The notes under the pieces are model-generated. The model worked only from the letters and a program-made list of their open reading frames with translations, ran no database searches and was not told the DNA's origin. Made by a program: the position numbers and the translations under genes. Positions 1 through 5,094 of a DNA stretch of 7,712 nucleotides are shown in pieces. Source of the DNA: Deltaproteobacteria bacterium (GTDB taxonomy: Bacteria > Myxococcota_A > UBA9042 > DTJE01); NCBI GenBank assembly GCA_016784945.1, contig JADHTP010000146.1, forward strand, positions 1 to 7,712. Reading direction: 5' to 3'. The number at the start of each line of letters is the position of its first letter. Positions within the stretch are counted from its first letter, which is position 1.

Positions 1-260
1 CGTGGCAGCAGGTGGGATTCTCGCTGTCGGTCCCGCACCGTTTCGTGTACTCGATGAGCACGTTCACCCACAGCGGGGAAACCTGGTTCAAGGCAACGGC
101 AAATGGCGATACGAACTGCGACAACAGCCAATCGGCTTTTGCCCGCTTCGCGAAACCGCTGACCACAACCGCACCGTGCACCGCTACGGCGGTGGAAGGG
201 ACGTACTCCAGCTACGAGGGCGAGGGCCAGTACGAGGACACGACCGTCTGGACGGAATGA
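1..260 (+). CDS. Type IV pilin-like protein, C-terminal part (5' end outside window)
   Basis: The reading frame is open from the window edge (first full codon TGG at 3) to a TGA at 258-260, giving about 85 residues. It begins WQQVGFSLSVPHRFVYSMST and contains TWFKATANGDTNCD followed by SAFARF. The layout of a short 'W..VGF' strand, a 'P.RF.Y' strand, an 'ATA.GD...CD' turn and an 'S.F.R' strand resembles the C-terminal globular part of short type IV pilins/pseudopilins, where 'A.GDLD.DG..STF' is common. The two cysteines (in TNCD and APCT) could form the C-terminal disulfide loop typical of pilins. If this is right, the missing N-terminus should carry a prepilin peptidase site and a hydrophobic helix, and the protein would be a fibre or pseudopilus subunit. 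The family call is by pattern memory only. The lipoprotein gene downstream overlaps its stop codon. Confidence 0.6.
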   Translation, partial: WQQVGFSLSVPHRFVYSMSTFTHSGETWFKATANGDTNCDNSQSAFARFAKPLTTTAPCTATAVEGTYSSYEGEGQYEDTTVWTE

Positions 261-643
261 ATCCCATGCAGACTCGAATCACCGCGTTTCTTTCGACCTG
301 TGCGATGACGGTGGTTGCGTCGGCCTGCCAGGACGCGACACCCATCGAGGAGCGCGCGATCCCCTTCATCCGGGCCGTAACACGGGCCATCAACGACAAC
401 GCCGGGGACCCGGAAAAGGCCGCCAGGGCCGTCCGTGCGCTTTCCAGGCAGTACGCCCCACTCACCGCGGAAATCCGGTCCGTGTTGAAGCGCGAGCGCG
501 AAGCGTCGGAAAACCACCCCATCTCGCCCGAGGCCGAAGAGAAGCTGCAGGGCGCGATCAACGAAATGCTTACGGCCGCCATGGGCGAGAAGCTGACAGC
601 CAATCCGTCCTTCCAGGACGCCATGAAGGCGGTCTTCCGGTAG
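257..643 (+). CDS. Small predicted lipoprotein, unknown function
   Basis: This 128-residue protein starts at ATG 257, whose bases overlap the TGA (258-260) of the pilin-like gene, so translation is probably coupled. A second in-frame ATG at 266 would remove only three residues. The N-terminus is a short signal peptide: an Arg at residue 7, a hydrophobic stretch ITAFLSTCAMTVVASA and Cys24 in a lipobox-like ASAC, predicting lipidation and membrane anchoring. The mature part (25-128) is mostly charged and helical (for example EIRSVLKREREAS and PEAEEKLQGAINEMLTAAM) with no motif I recognise. Codon use matches the neighbouring genes. Its position suggests it serves the same process as the pilin-like protein, possibly as an assembly accessory, but that is inference. 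It ends 15 bases before the convergent membrane-protein gene, with no visible terminator between them. Confidence 0.7.
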   Translation: MNPMQTRITAFLSTCAMTVVASACQDATPIEERAIPFIRAVTRAINDNAGDPEKAARAVRALSRQYAPLTAEIRSVLKREREASENHPISPEAEEKLQGAINEMLTAAMGEKLTANPSFQDAMKAVFR

Positions 644-658
644 GTTGCCCCTGGTGCT

Positions 659-2692
659 TTACTGAACCTGTGTCTTCCGGCGTGCGGTGTGCCACTTCAG
701 CAGGTTCTTCGCGAGCCGGCGCTCGGAGCCGTTGAGCCGCCAGGTCTTCCCCAGCAACTGGTACAGCGACATCTCGTCCAGCATGAGCGCCATGTGCAGG
801 GGCCCTTCGACCTCGCCGAACCGACCCTGCAACTGCCGCGCGTAGGCCCCCCACAGGAGGGCCCTGGCGTGAAAGGGCACCCCGTTCAGGACCGCGTTGG
901 CCTCGCGGGACGCCTCGTCGGCGAGGTCGGCCCGCGCGTAGAGCCTGGCCAGTCCCATGTGCCCGATCCGTCGCAGCCGCACATCGTCGGACGAGGCCTT
1001 CTGCCGCAATTCGGAAAGCTGCTTGTCGTGATGGGGATGGGCGCGCCACCTTTGGAAACCCAGGCGCGCGATCTCGCGTTCGAAGGACCGGATGCCGGTG
1101 GTTGTCCGTTCGCCCAGGTGAACACCAAGGTCAGCGTAATGATCAACGGCCCTTTGGACGATGTTGGAGGTCTCCGGCGAGACGCGGACGAAGACGTCGG
1201 CATCCGGATCGTTGTAGATGCGCAGCCAGTGCGAGGCGTCCCACCAACCCGCGGGAAAGGTGGGGCACTTGAACATCGTGAGATCGAGACCATAGCGATC
1301 ATTGGCCGCGGCCAGCGTCCTGTCCCGTGTCCATTGCCGTCTGTGATTTTCGATGACGATGGCCAGTTCTTCCTTGTCCAGGTTGCCGCGCCCGTCAGTG
1401 AAGACCCTCGATTCGGGAAACAGGCGGCCGATCAGGTAGCCGCCCCACTCGGTCTGGTTGAAGATCCGCCCGTCCACGTCGGCTTCCACGAGGAAATCCG
1501 TGGCCGCTTCAGGAAAGCGCCCGGGTTCGATATCGTGGGCCAGCATTTCAACGGCCTGCATGACGCCGGTCCGTTGTACAAAGAAATAGTAGTGGACCGA
1601 GGTCGCGAGAAAAGCCGCGGCCGCCACGGCGAAGATCCAGCGACCGCGTTTCGTGATCCGGTCAAGGGCATGGAAATTCCATGACATCAGGAACATCAGC
1701 GGGATGACCGACAGGTAGAGGAACCGCGCGGAAGAGTGGGCCATGTACAGGAGCACGAGGCTCATCAACAGGCCGGGCAGGACGCCCGGGCGCCGTTTGC
1801 GAAGCACGAGCCACGCGCCCTGTCCCACCACCGGGATCGCCAGCAGATACGGGAAAACCCCGCACAGCAGGAAGTGAGGGACCGGGCCGAAGCCGAGGTA
1901 TGACCACGTGGCGTGCCACTCGGGCGTGATCTGCTGCGTCGCCTGGAACATGGTGATCGCCGTGATGTTTCCCTGCAGGAAGTTGGGCGTCAGCGCCAGC
2001 GCACCGCCAAGGACGAGGCCCCACAGGACCAGCGGTTTCAAGGGGACGTCGGTGGCGCCGAGCATCCAGCGCTCCAGAAGGCCTCCCAGGACAAGGGTGC
2101 CGAGCATGAGCACCATCACGTTCACGCCCCCGGCGTGCACGTTGCCCCACAGGACGCCGATGGCGACGACCCAGGCGAATGTCCTCCAGCCGGCGCCGCG
2201 GAAGTAGCCGAGGATGGCGGGCGCGCACATCATCAGGAACAGCAGGTTGAACACGTGTGGGCGGATGCGGATGCGGTCGTGAAAAAGGACCGACAGCACG
2301 GCCAGAACGAAGAACGCGGCGCCAAAACGACCGTCCAGCATACGCAGAGCGAGGCGCCACGCGAGCCAGAATCCCAGCAGGAGCAGGACCACGTTGGCGA
2401 TGCGCAGTGCCCGGAATCCGCCCAGTTCGTACAGCCCATGGGCCGCGACCTCGTACAGCCACTCGAAGGTCACCCAGGGTCGGTCCTCGTGCTGGTAGTT
2501 GAAGATGTCGGTCTCTGGGAAGGAACCCGTTTCCACGATGTGCTTGCCGGTGGCCACGTGCCAGAAGATGTCGATGCCGTACTCGGGCCGCAGGAAATAG
2601 ACCGTCAGGAGCGCGAAAGTGAGGGCCAGGACGGCGCCACGCAACCAGGGCGCTCCGGCGGGGTGGGATTTTTCGATGCGGGTTTTCACCAT
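659..2692 (-). CDS. Polytopic membrane protein, GT-C glycosyltransferase-like, with helical C-terminal region
   Basis: The protein has 677 residues with about ten hydrophobic segments between residues 19 and 370. The first extracytoplasmic loop carries an acidic/aromatic signature at about 41-83: DIFWHVATGK, then SFPETDIFNY, then RPWVTFEWLYE. Residues 409-436 contain GRIFNQTEWGGYLIGRLFPE followed by SRVFTDGR. These two blocks mark a widespread family of uncharacterised bacterial membrane proteins related to GT-C (PMT/ArnT-like) transferases, in which loop-1 acidic residues bind a metal or a polyprenyl-phosphate sugar. That role is inferred here. Residues 570-660 are amphipathic helices with repeat-like spacing (RIGHMGLARLYARADLADEA, then RALLWGAYARQLQGRFGE), suggesting TPR-type helices. 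The start is ATG 2692. No good Shine-Dalgarno sequence precedes it, and a candidate promoter lies so close that the mRNA could be leaderless. Donor and acceptor are unknown. Confidence 0.75.
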   Translation of the reverse strand: MVKTRIEKSHPAGAPWLRGAVLALTFALLTVYFLRPEYGIDIFWHVATGKHIVETGSFPETDIFNYQHEDRPWVTFEWLYEVAAHGLYELGGFRALRIANVVLLLLGFWLAWRLALRMLDGRFGAAFFVLAVLSVLFHDRIRIRPHVFNLLFLMMCAPAILGYFRGAGWRTFAWVVAIGVLWGNVHAGGVNVMVLMLGTLVLGGLLERWMLGATDVPLKPLVLWGLVLGGALALTPNFLQGNITAITMFQATQQITPEWHATWSYLGFGPVPHFLLCGVFPYLLAIPVVGQGAWLVLRKRRPGVLPGLLMSLVLLYMAHSSARFLYLSVIPLMFLMSWNFHALDRITKRGRWIFAVAAAAFLATSVHYYFFVQRTGVMQAVEMLAHDIEPGRFPEAATDFLVEADVDGRIFNQTEWGGYLIGRLFPESRVFTDGRGNLDKEELAIVIENHRRQWTRDRTLAAANDRYGLDLTMFKCPTFPAGWWDASHWLRIYNDPDADVFVRVSPETSNIVQRAVDHYADLGVHLGERTTTGIRSFEREIARLGFQRWRAHPHHDKQLSELRQKASSDDVRLRRIGHMGLARLYARADLADEASREANAVLNGVPFHARALLWGAYARQLQGRFGEVEGPLHMALMLDEMSLYQLLGKTWRLNGSERRLAKNLLKWHTARRKTQVQ

Positions 2693-2699
2693 TCGCCGC

Positions 2700-2729
2700 A
2701 GTATCGTCTCTGACTCACCGGCAAGTCAA
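2700..2729 (-). promoter_or_regulatory. Candidate promoter for the 677-aa membrane protein
   Basis: Read on the minus strand, TTGACT (2724-2729) is followed after 18 bases by GATACT (2700-2705). This is a fair sigma70-type pair, with 5/6 and 4/6 matches to consensus. Transcription would begin about 7 bases further, at or beside the ATG at 2692, implying a leaderless or nearly leaderless message. That agrees with the poor ribosome-binding site. The -35 box ends one base from the left inverted repeat of the foldback element. Confidence 0.35.
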
Positions 2730-2786
2730 TCGCAGGGCAAACGCATCAAAATGTTGAAACAGAAGCTACGCACGACCGATAGACAA

Positions 2787-2816
2787 CGTGAACGTGATCG
2801 TGTTCGTGAACGTGGA
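2787..2816. repeat. CGTGNN hexamer repeat, left inner arm of the foldback element
   Basis: There are five consecutive 6-bp units, CGTGAA, CGTGAT, CGTGTT, CGTGAA and CGTGGA. Four complementary NNCACG units at 2868-2891 allow a long imperfect stem. The four-base core is constant while the last two bases vary, which points to slippage expansion plus drift or to a sequence-specific binding array. Confidence 0.7.
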
Positions 2817-2867
2817 CGAAAGGTGCTGACATGTTGGCTTACGATCGGCTCGATGTGGGCCAAAGCG

Positions 2868-2891
2868 TCCACGACCACGATCACGACCACG
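2868..2891. repeat. Complementary CACG hexamer repeat, right inner arm of the foldback element
   Basis: CACG occurs at 2870, 2876, 2882 and 2888 with exact 6-bp spacing, forming four NNCACG units. On the minus strand these read as the same CGTGNN repeat as the left arm, one unit shorter. The segment begins five bases upstream of the right terminal 17-bp repeat. Confidence 0.7.
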
Positions 2892-2951
2892 AATTAGATG
2901 CGTTTGCCCTGCGTTCAGACCGGCGATGGACCCGCATCCAGAATCGGCTTT

Positions 2952-2960
2952 GCTATAATG
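2952..2960 (+). promoter_or_regulatory. Extended -10 promoter for the cysteine-rich protein gene
   Basis: A perfect extended -10, TGCTATAAT, occupies 2951-2959, with a consensus TATAAT at 2954-2959. The -35 region 17 bases upstream (about 2931-2936, CCCGCA) does not match consensus, which is common for extended -10 promoters. A start near 2966 would give a 5' leader of about 48 bases. The site lies about 40 bases outside the right inverted repeat of the foldback element. Confidence 0.65.
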
Positions 2961-2999
2961 CCGCGTCGCGGGATCCGAACGTGCACCGCGGGTCCGAAT

Positions 3000-3005
3000 G
3001 AGGGG
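3000..3005 (+). promoter_or_regulatory. Ribosome binding site deciding the TTG start at 3014
   Basis: GAGGGG lies eight bases before the TTG at 3014. The only ATG in the first half of the frame (3086) has no comparable purine-rich sequence before it. The TTG start is therefore preferred. Confidence 0.6.
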
Positions 3006-3013
3006 CTGTTGCC

Positions 3014-3244
3014 TTGACCGAGAACGAGACATCCAGGACATCCGAAGGCGAACCCGTTGGCACCGGCCGGACCGATGGTGATGACGGGATGGCCGCGGTT
3101 GCCGTGCAGTACATCTCCGTCAACGACCGGCGCCCGGAAGGCTACGAGGGTTCATGCCTCCGTCCCCTGGGTCTGTGCGACCTGGGTGGGTGTTGCGACG
3201 CCTGCTGGTACAGCCCCGACAATCCCCGCTTCAAGGACGAGTAA
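3014..3244 (+). CDS. Small cysteine-rich protein, possible metal-binding motif
   Basis: This 76-residue protein starts at TTG 3014, chosen because GAGGGG precedes it by eight bases and a consensus extended -10 promoter lies about 55 bases upstream. The first 25 residues are polar, acidic and probably disordered. A short hydrophobic strand (MAAVAVQYISV, 26-36) follows. The C-terminus carries five cysteines, C48, C55, C60, C61 and C64, in the order C-x6-C-x4-CC-x2-C within GSCLRPLGLCDLGG and CCDACWYSPDNPRF. Such spacing could hold zinc or an iron-sulfur cluster. There is no signal peptide, so the protein is probably cytoplasmic and reduced. I do not recognise the family. It stands alone: its neighbours are a divergent membrane protein and a convergent flavoprotein. 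An ATG start at 3086 would keep every cysteine. Confidence 0.65.
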   Translation: MTENETSRTSEGEPVGTGRTDGDDGMAAVAVQYISVNDRRPEGYEGSCLRPLGLCDLGGCCDACWYSPDNPRFKDE

Positions 3245-3328
3245 CTCGCCATAAGCGTGCCCGGTGCCGCCCATCTTTCCGTCCGACCCTGTGAAATGGA
3301 CGGGTGTCCATCCCCTACAATCGATCCA

Positions 3329-3363
3329 CGATAGGCGATAAGCGACGGGCGATCGGCGATCAG
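3329..3363. repeat. Five-copy heptamer tandem repeat (CGATNRG-like)
   Basis: Consecutive units CGATAGG, CGATAAG, CGACGGG, CGATCGG and CGATCAG fill 3329-3363. All begin with CGA and end with a purine followed by G. The array lies just outside the stop codon of the nitronate monooxygenase-like gene (TAG at 3369-3371, minus strand). The rest of the 3245-3368 gap contains only one short stem, CCGTCC (3279-3284) with GGACGG (3298-3303). It has no U-tract, so I do not call it a terminator. Confidence 0.65.
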
Positions 3364-3368
3364 TGCTC

Positions 3369-4400
3369 CTACAGGCCCCGCAGGCGCTCGATGACGGTGT
3401 CGGCTTCGGCCACCACGCGGTCGATGACCTCGGCCACGGAGGGGGTGTCGTTCACGAGGGCGGTGACTTGGCCCAGGGGCAGGACGCCCTTGTCCACGTC
3501 GCCCTCGGTGGTGGCCAGGCGGAAGGCCTTGAAGGCGTTGGCCATGAACGCCATCATCTTGATGGTCTTCCAGCCGGAGGCCGTGACGCCAGCGGCCATC
3601 TTCAGGTGGTTCATGCCCATCATCTGGGCCACTTCACGGCTGGTGAAGAAGGCGCGGCCCAGGGAAAGCCCCCGCCGGATGGCCTTGTCCGCCCCGGGGG
3701 CCTTCATGACCCGGCAGGGCTGACCATCGAAGCGGGTGGTGAAAACGGTGTCGTCCGATCCCTTTTCAATGGCCAGTCGCTTGCAGTTGTCGTGGATGGG
3801 GCTTTCCTTTGTGTTCATCAATCGCGTGCCCATGGCCACGGCGTCGGCGCCCAGGGACAGGGCCGCCGCCAGTCCGCGACCGTCACCGATCCCGCCCGCC
3901 GCTATGATGGGCACGTCCACGGCGTCGGCGATGTTGGGGACCAGGACCAGGGTGGTCATCTCGCCCCCGTGTGCAGCGGCCTCGTGGCCCGTGACCAGGA
4001 GGGCGTTGGTGCCATAGGCCGCGGCCTTCTTCGCGTGCTCCTCGTTGACCACGGTGCCGATGACCTTGCCGCCGTACTCGTGGGCGGCCTTCACGATCCA
4101 GTCCCCCTTGCCCATGGAGAAGTTGATCACGGGCACCTGTTCTTCGAGCAGCACCTTGGCGTTGGCCCTGGCGCCGGGAAAATACAGGGTGGCGTTGGCG
4201 CCGAATGGCTTGTCGGTGAGTTCCTTTACCTTGCGCACCGCCTCCCGCGTCTGGGTGGCGTTGTAGACACCGGTGGCCAGGATGCCCAGGCCGCCGGCCT
4301 CGGACACGGCGGCCACCATTTCGGGGATGCTGATCCAGGACATGCCCGAAAGAACCACGGGGTGTTGGATGGAAAAAAGTTCGGTAATGCGGGTCTTCAT
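3369..4400 (-). CDS. Nitronate monooxygenase / FabK-like FMN-dependent TIM-barrel enzyme
   Basis: The protein has 343 residues, starting at ATG 4400, where GGAG lies seven bases upstream. The frame stays open 19 codons further (to 4457), but that extension has no such site and reads as non-coding. It is a complete (beta/alpha)8 flavoprotein of the 2-nitropropane dioxygenase family. Features include QHPVVLSGMSWIS near the N-terminus (12-24), GGLGILATG (36-44), GHEAAAHGGE (138-147) with His144 in the position of the family's active-site His, and the FMN-phosphate segment AAGGIGDGRGLAAALSLGAD (167-186) followed by AVAMGTRL. Members oxidise alkyl nitronates or propionate 3-nitronate, or act as the enoyl-ACP reductase FabK, or as NAD(P)H:quinone reductases, and sequence alone does not decide among these. 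It is cytoplasmic. No lipid-synthesis genes flank it, so a FabK role has no support from context. The next gene on the same strand ends 66 bases upstream. Confidence 0.85.
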   Translation of the reverse strand: MKTRITELFSIQHPVVLSGMSWISIPEMVAAVSEAGGLGILATGVYNATQTREAVRKVKELTDKPFGANATLYFPGARANAKVLLEEQVPVINFSMGKGDWIVKAAHEYGGKVIGTVVNEEHAKKAAAYGTNALLVTGHEAAAHGGEMTTLVLVPNIADAVDVPIIAAGGIGDGRGLAAALSLGADAVAMGTRLMNTKESPIHDNCKRLAIEKGSDDTVFTTRFDGQPCRVMKAPGADKAIRRGLSLGRAFFTSREVAQMMGMNHLKMAAGVTASGWKTIKMMAFMANAFKAFRLATTEGDVDKGVLPLGQVTALVNDTPSVAEVIDRVVAEADTVIERLRGL

Positions 4401-4466
4401 CAGCCGGCTCCAGGCCCAAGGGTCTCCGATGGTATCGGATGTGGCACGGGCAGGCAATTGAAGGGA

Positions 4467-4880
4467 TCAACCCGGTGGCGTTTTCCTGAGGGAGCGTCGG
4501 ACCACCCTTGACAGCAGGGCCAGGTCGTAGGGCTTCTGGACAAAGCCCATCATGCCCTCGTCCACGATTTCCTGCGCCCGTCCGGCCTGCCCGTATCCGG
4601 TGGATAGGATCACTGCGGCCAGTTCCGGGGGCTCGAACACGCGCTCGTCGGCAAAGTACGGTTCCACGGCGTCGCGGTAGGGGGTCCTGCGGAAGGACAG
4701 GGACGACTGGTGGCGACGGACCACCAGCAGGTGCTCCGCGTTGAGGACCTTGAGGTGGATGTCGTACCAGGGCGCGTCCGATGCCTTGAAGGCCGCCACC
4801 GGCTTCCTCAGGGCATGGCGGGGCGATCGATCCTTGACAGAAACGAAGCCGCCGGTGACGATGAGGACATTGCCGCCCAT
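4467..4880 (-). CDS. Protein ending in half a response-regulator receiver domain; probably a gene remnant or chimera
   Basis: This 137-residue frame starts at ATG 4880 with no Shine-Dalgarno sequence and an in-frame stop just upstream. Residues 86-133 match the C-terminal half of receiver domains, especially those at the end of hybrid histidine kinases: ELAAVILSTGYG gives beta4 with the switch Thr94, then EIVDEGMMGFVQKPYD gives the conserved Lys116-Pro117 pair, then a final helix. The first half of a receiver, with the acidic pocket and the phospho-accepting 'D..MP' segment, is absent. Residues 1-85 (including WYDIHLKVLNAEHLLVVRRH and TPYRDAVEPYFADERVFEPP) are unrecognised but use codons like the rest of the region. 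As it stands it cannot be phosphorylated in the usual way. It is most likely a deletion product of a larger signalling gene. A real phosphorylation-independent protein is less likely. Confidence 0.45.
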   Translation of the reverse strand: MGGNVLIVTGGFVSVKDRSPRHALRKPVAAFKASDAPWYDIHLKVLNAEHLLVVRRHQSSLSFRRTPYRDAVEPYFADERVFEPPELAAVILSTGYGQAGRAQEIVDEGMMGFVQKPYDLALLSRVVRRSLRKTPPG

Positions 4881-4896
4881 GGGGGCTAGTCAATAG

Positions 4897-5094
4897 TCAG
4901 GAATCCTGGAAACCCGCAGGAAGTATTTCAGCTGGTCGTCCATCTTCAGGCGGGCCTCGGACTTCAAGGCCAACATGAACGGCTTCAATTCCGCCTGGTA
5001 CTACCTGTTCACCAACTGGCTGCTGCGCAAGGAACCGAAGGAGAAGTGGGTCACGCCCCTGGGCGACCTGTCGGAACCCGATCCCCCCAGTTGA
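4897..5094 (+). pseudogene. 3' remnant of an unrecognised gene (65 codons, no start)
   Basis: After a TAG at 4894-4896 the plus strand stays open to TGA 5092-5094, with codon use typical of the other genes here. The last 55 residues read as a natural C-terminus rich in aromatic and basic residues: RRKYFSWSSIFRRASDFKAN, then MNGFNSAWYYLFTNWLLRKE, then PKEKWVTPLGDLSEPDPPS. No usable start or ribosome-binding site precedes most of this. The only ATG (4975) would give 39 residues. The 5' part of the gene is not found in the window, so a deletion or rearrangement junction near 4890-4912 is likely. I cannot name the family. The last 44 bases overlap, antisense, the end of the exporter gene. Confidence 0.5.

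Larger units (their letters stand above)
2731..2913. mobile_element. 183-bp foldback element with 17-bp perfect terminal inverted repeats (MITE/REP-like)
   Basis: The 17 bases CGCAGGGCAAACGCATC at 2731-2747 are repeated exactly in inverse orientation at 2897-2913. Inside lie two further complementary arms made of hexamers: CGTGNN five times at 2787-2816 and the complement NNCACG four times at 2868-2891. The best inner pairing is CGTGGACG (2811-2818) with CGTCCACG (2866-2873), around a 47-base loop. The left arm holds 39 extra bases (2748-2786) with no counterpart on the right, so the foldback is asymmetric. No gene-sized reading frame with normal codon use is present. I see no target-site duplication beside the repeats. 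The structure suggests a non-autonomous element or REP-type palindrome moved in trans, but a large structured regulatory element is also possible. It fills most of the space between two divergent genes without covering either candidate promoter core. Confidence 0.6.

Noticed and set aside
2619..2897. 92-residue plus-strand frame ending in a Thr-rich tail within the foldback element
   Set aside because: It starts inside the antisense of the membrane-protein gene, and its tail is the translated hexamer repeat.
2731..2913. The foldback region as a CRISPR array
   Set aside because: The repeats are inverted or 6 bp long without spacers, and no cas genes are visible.
2714..2930. ACCGGC on both sides of the foldback element as a target-site duplication
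   Set aside because: The two copies do not abut the inverted repeats and lie at different distances from them, so chance is the better explanation.
2766..3041. 91-residue minus-strand frame across the foldback element
   Set aside because: Its Arg/Ser/Thr periodicity comes from the hexamer repeats and inverted repeat. There is no ribosome-binding site, and it overlaps the promoter and start of the cysteine-rich gene.
3279..3303. Stem CCGTCC / GGACGG as a terminator between the convergent cysteine-rich and flavoprotein genes
   Set aside because: The stem is only 6 bp with a 13-base loop, and no T-tract follows on either strand.
4401..4457. Longer N-terminus for the flavoprotein (start at 4457)
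   Set aside because: Residues MPARATSDTIGDPWAWSRL do not resemble the family's N-terminus, and the ATG at 4400 has a well-placed GGAG.
3363..4511. Long plus-strand frame of 382 codons opposite the flavoprotein gene
   Set aside because: It is His/Gly-rich low-complexity translation, antisense to a gene with clear FMN-binding motifs. It is a shadow of high-GC codon use.
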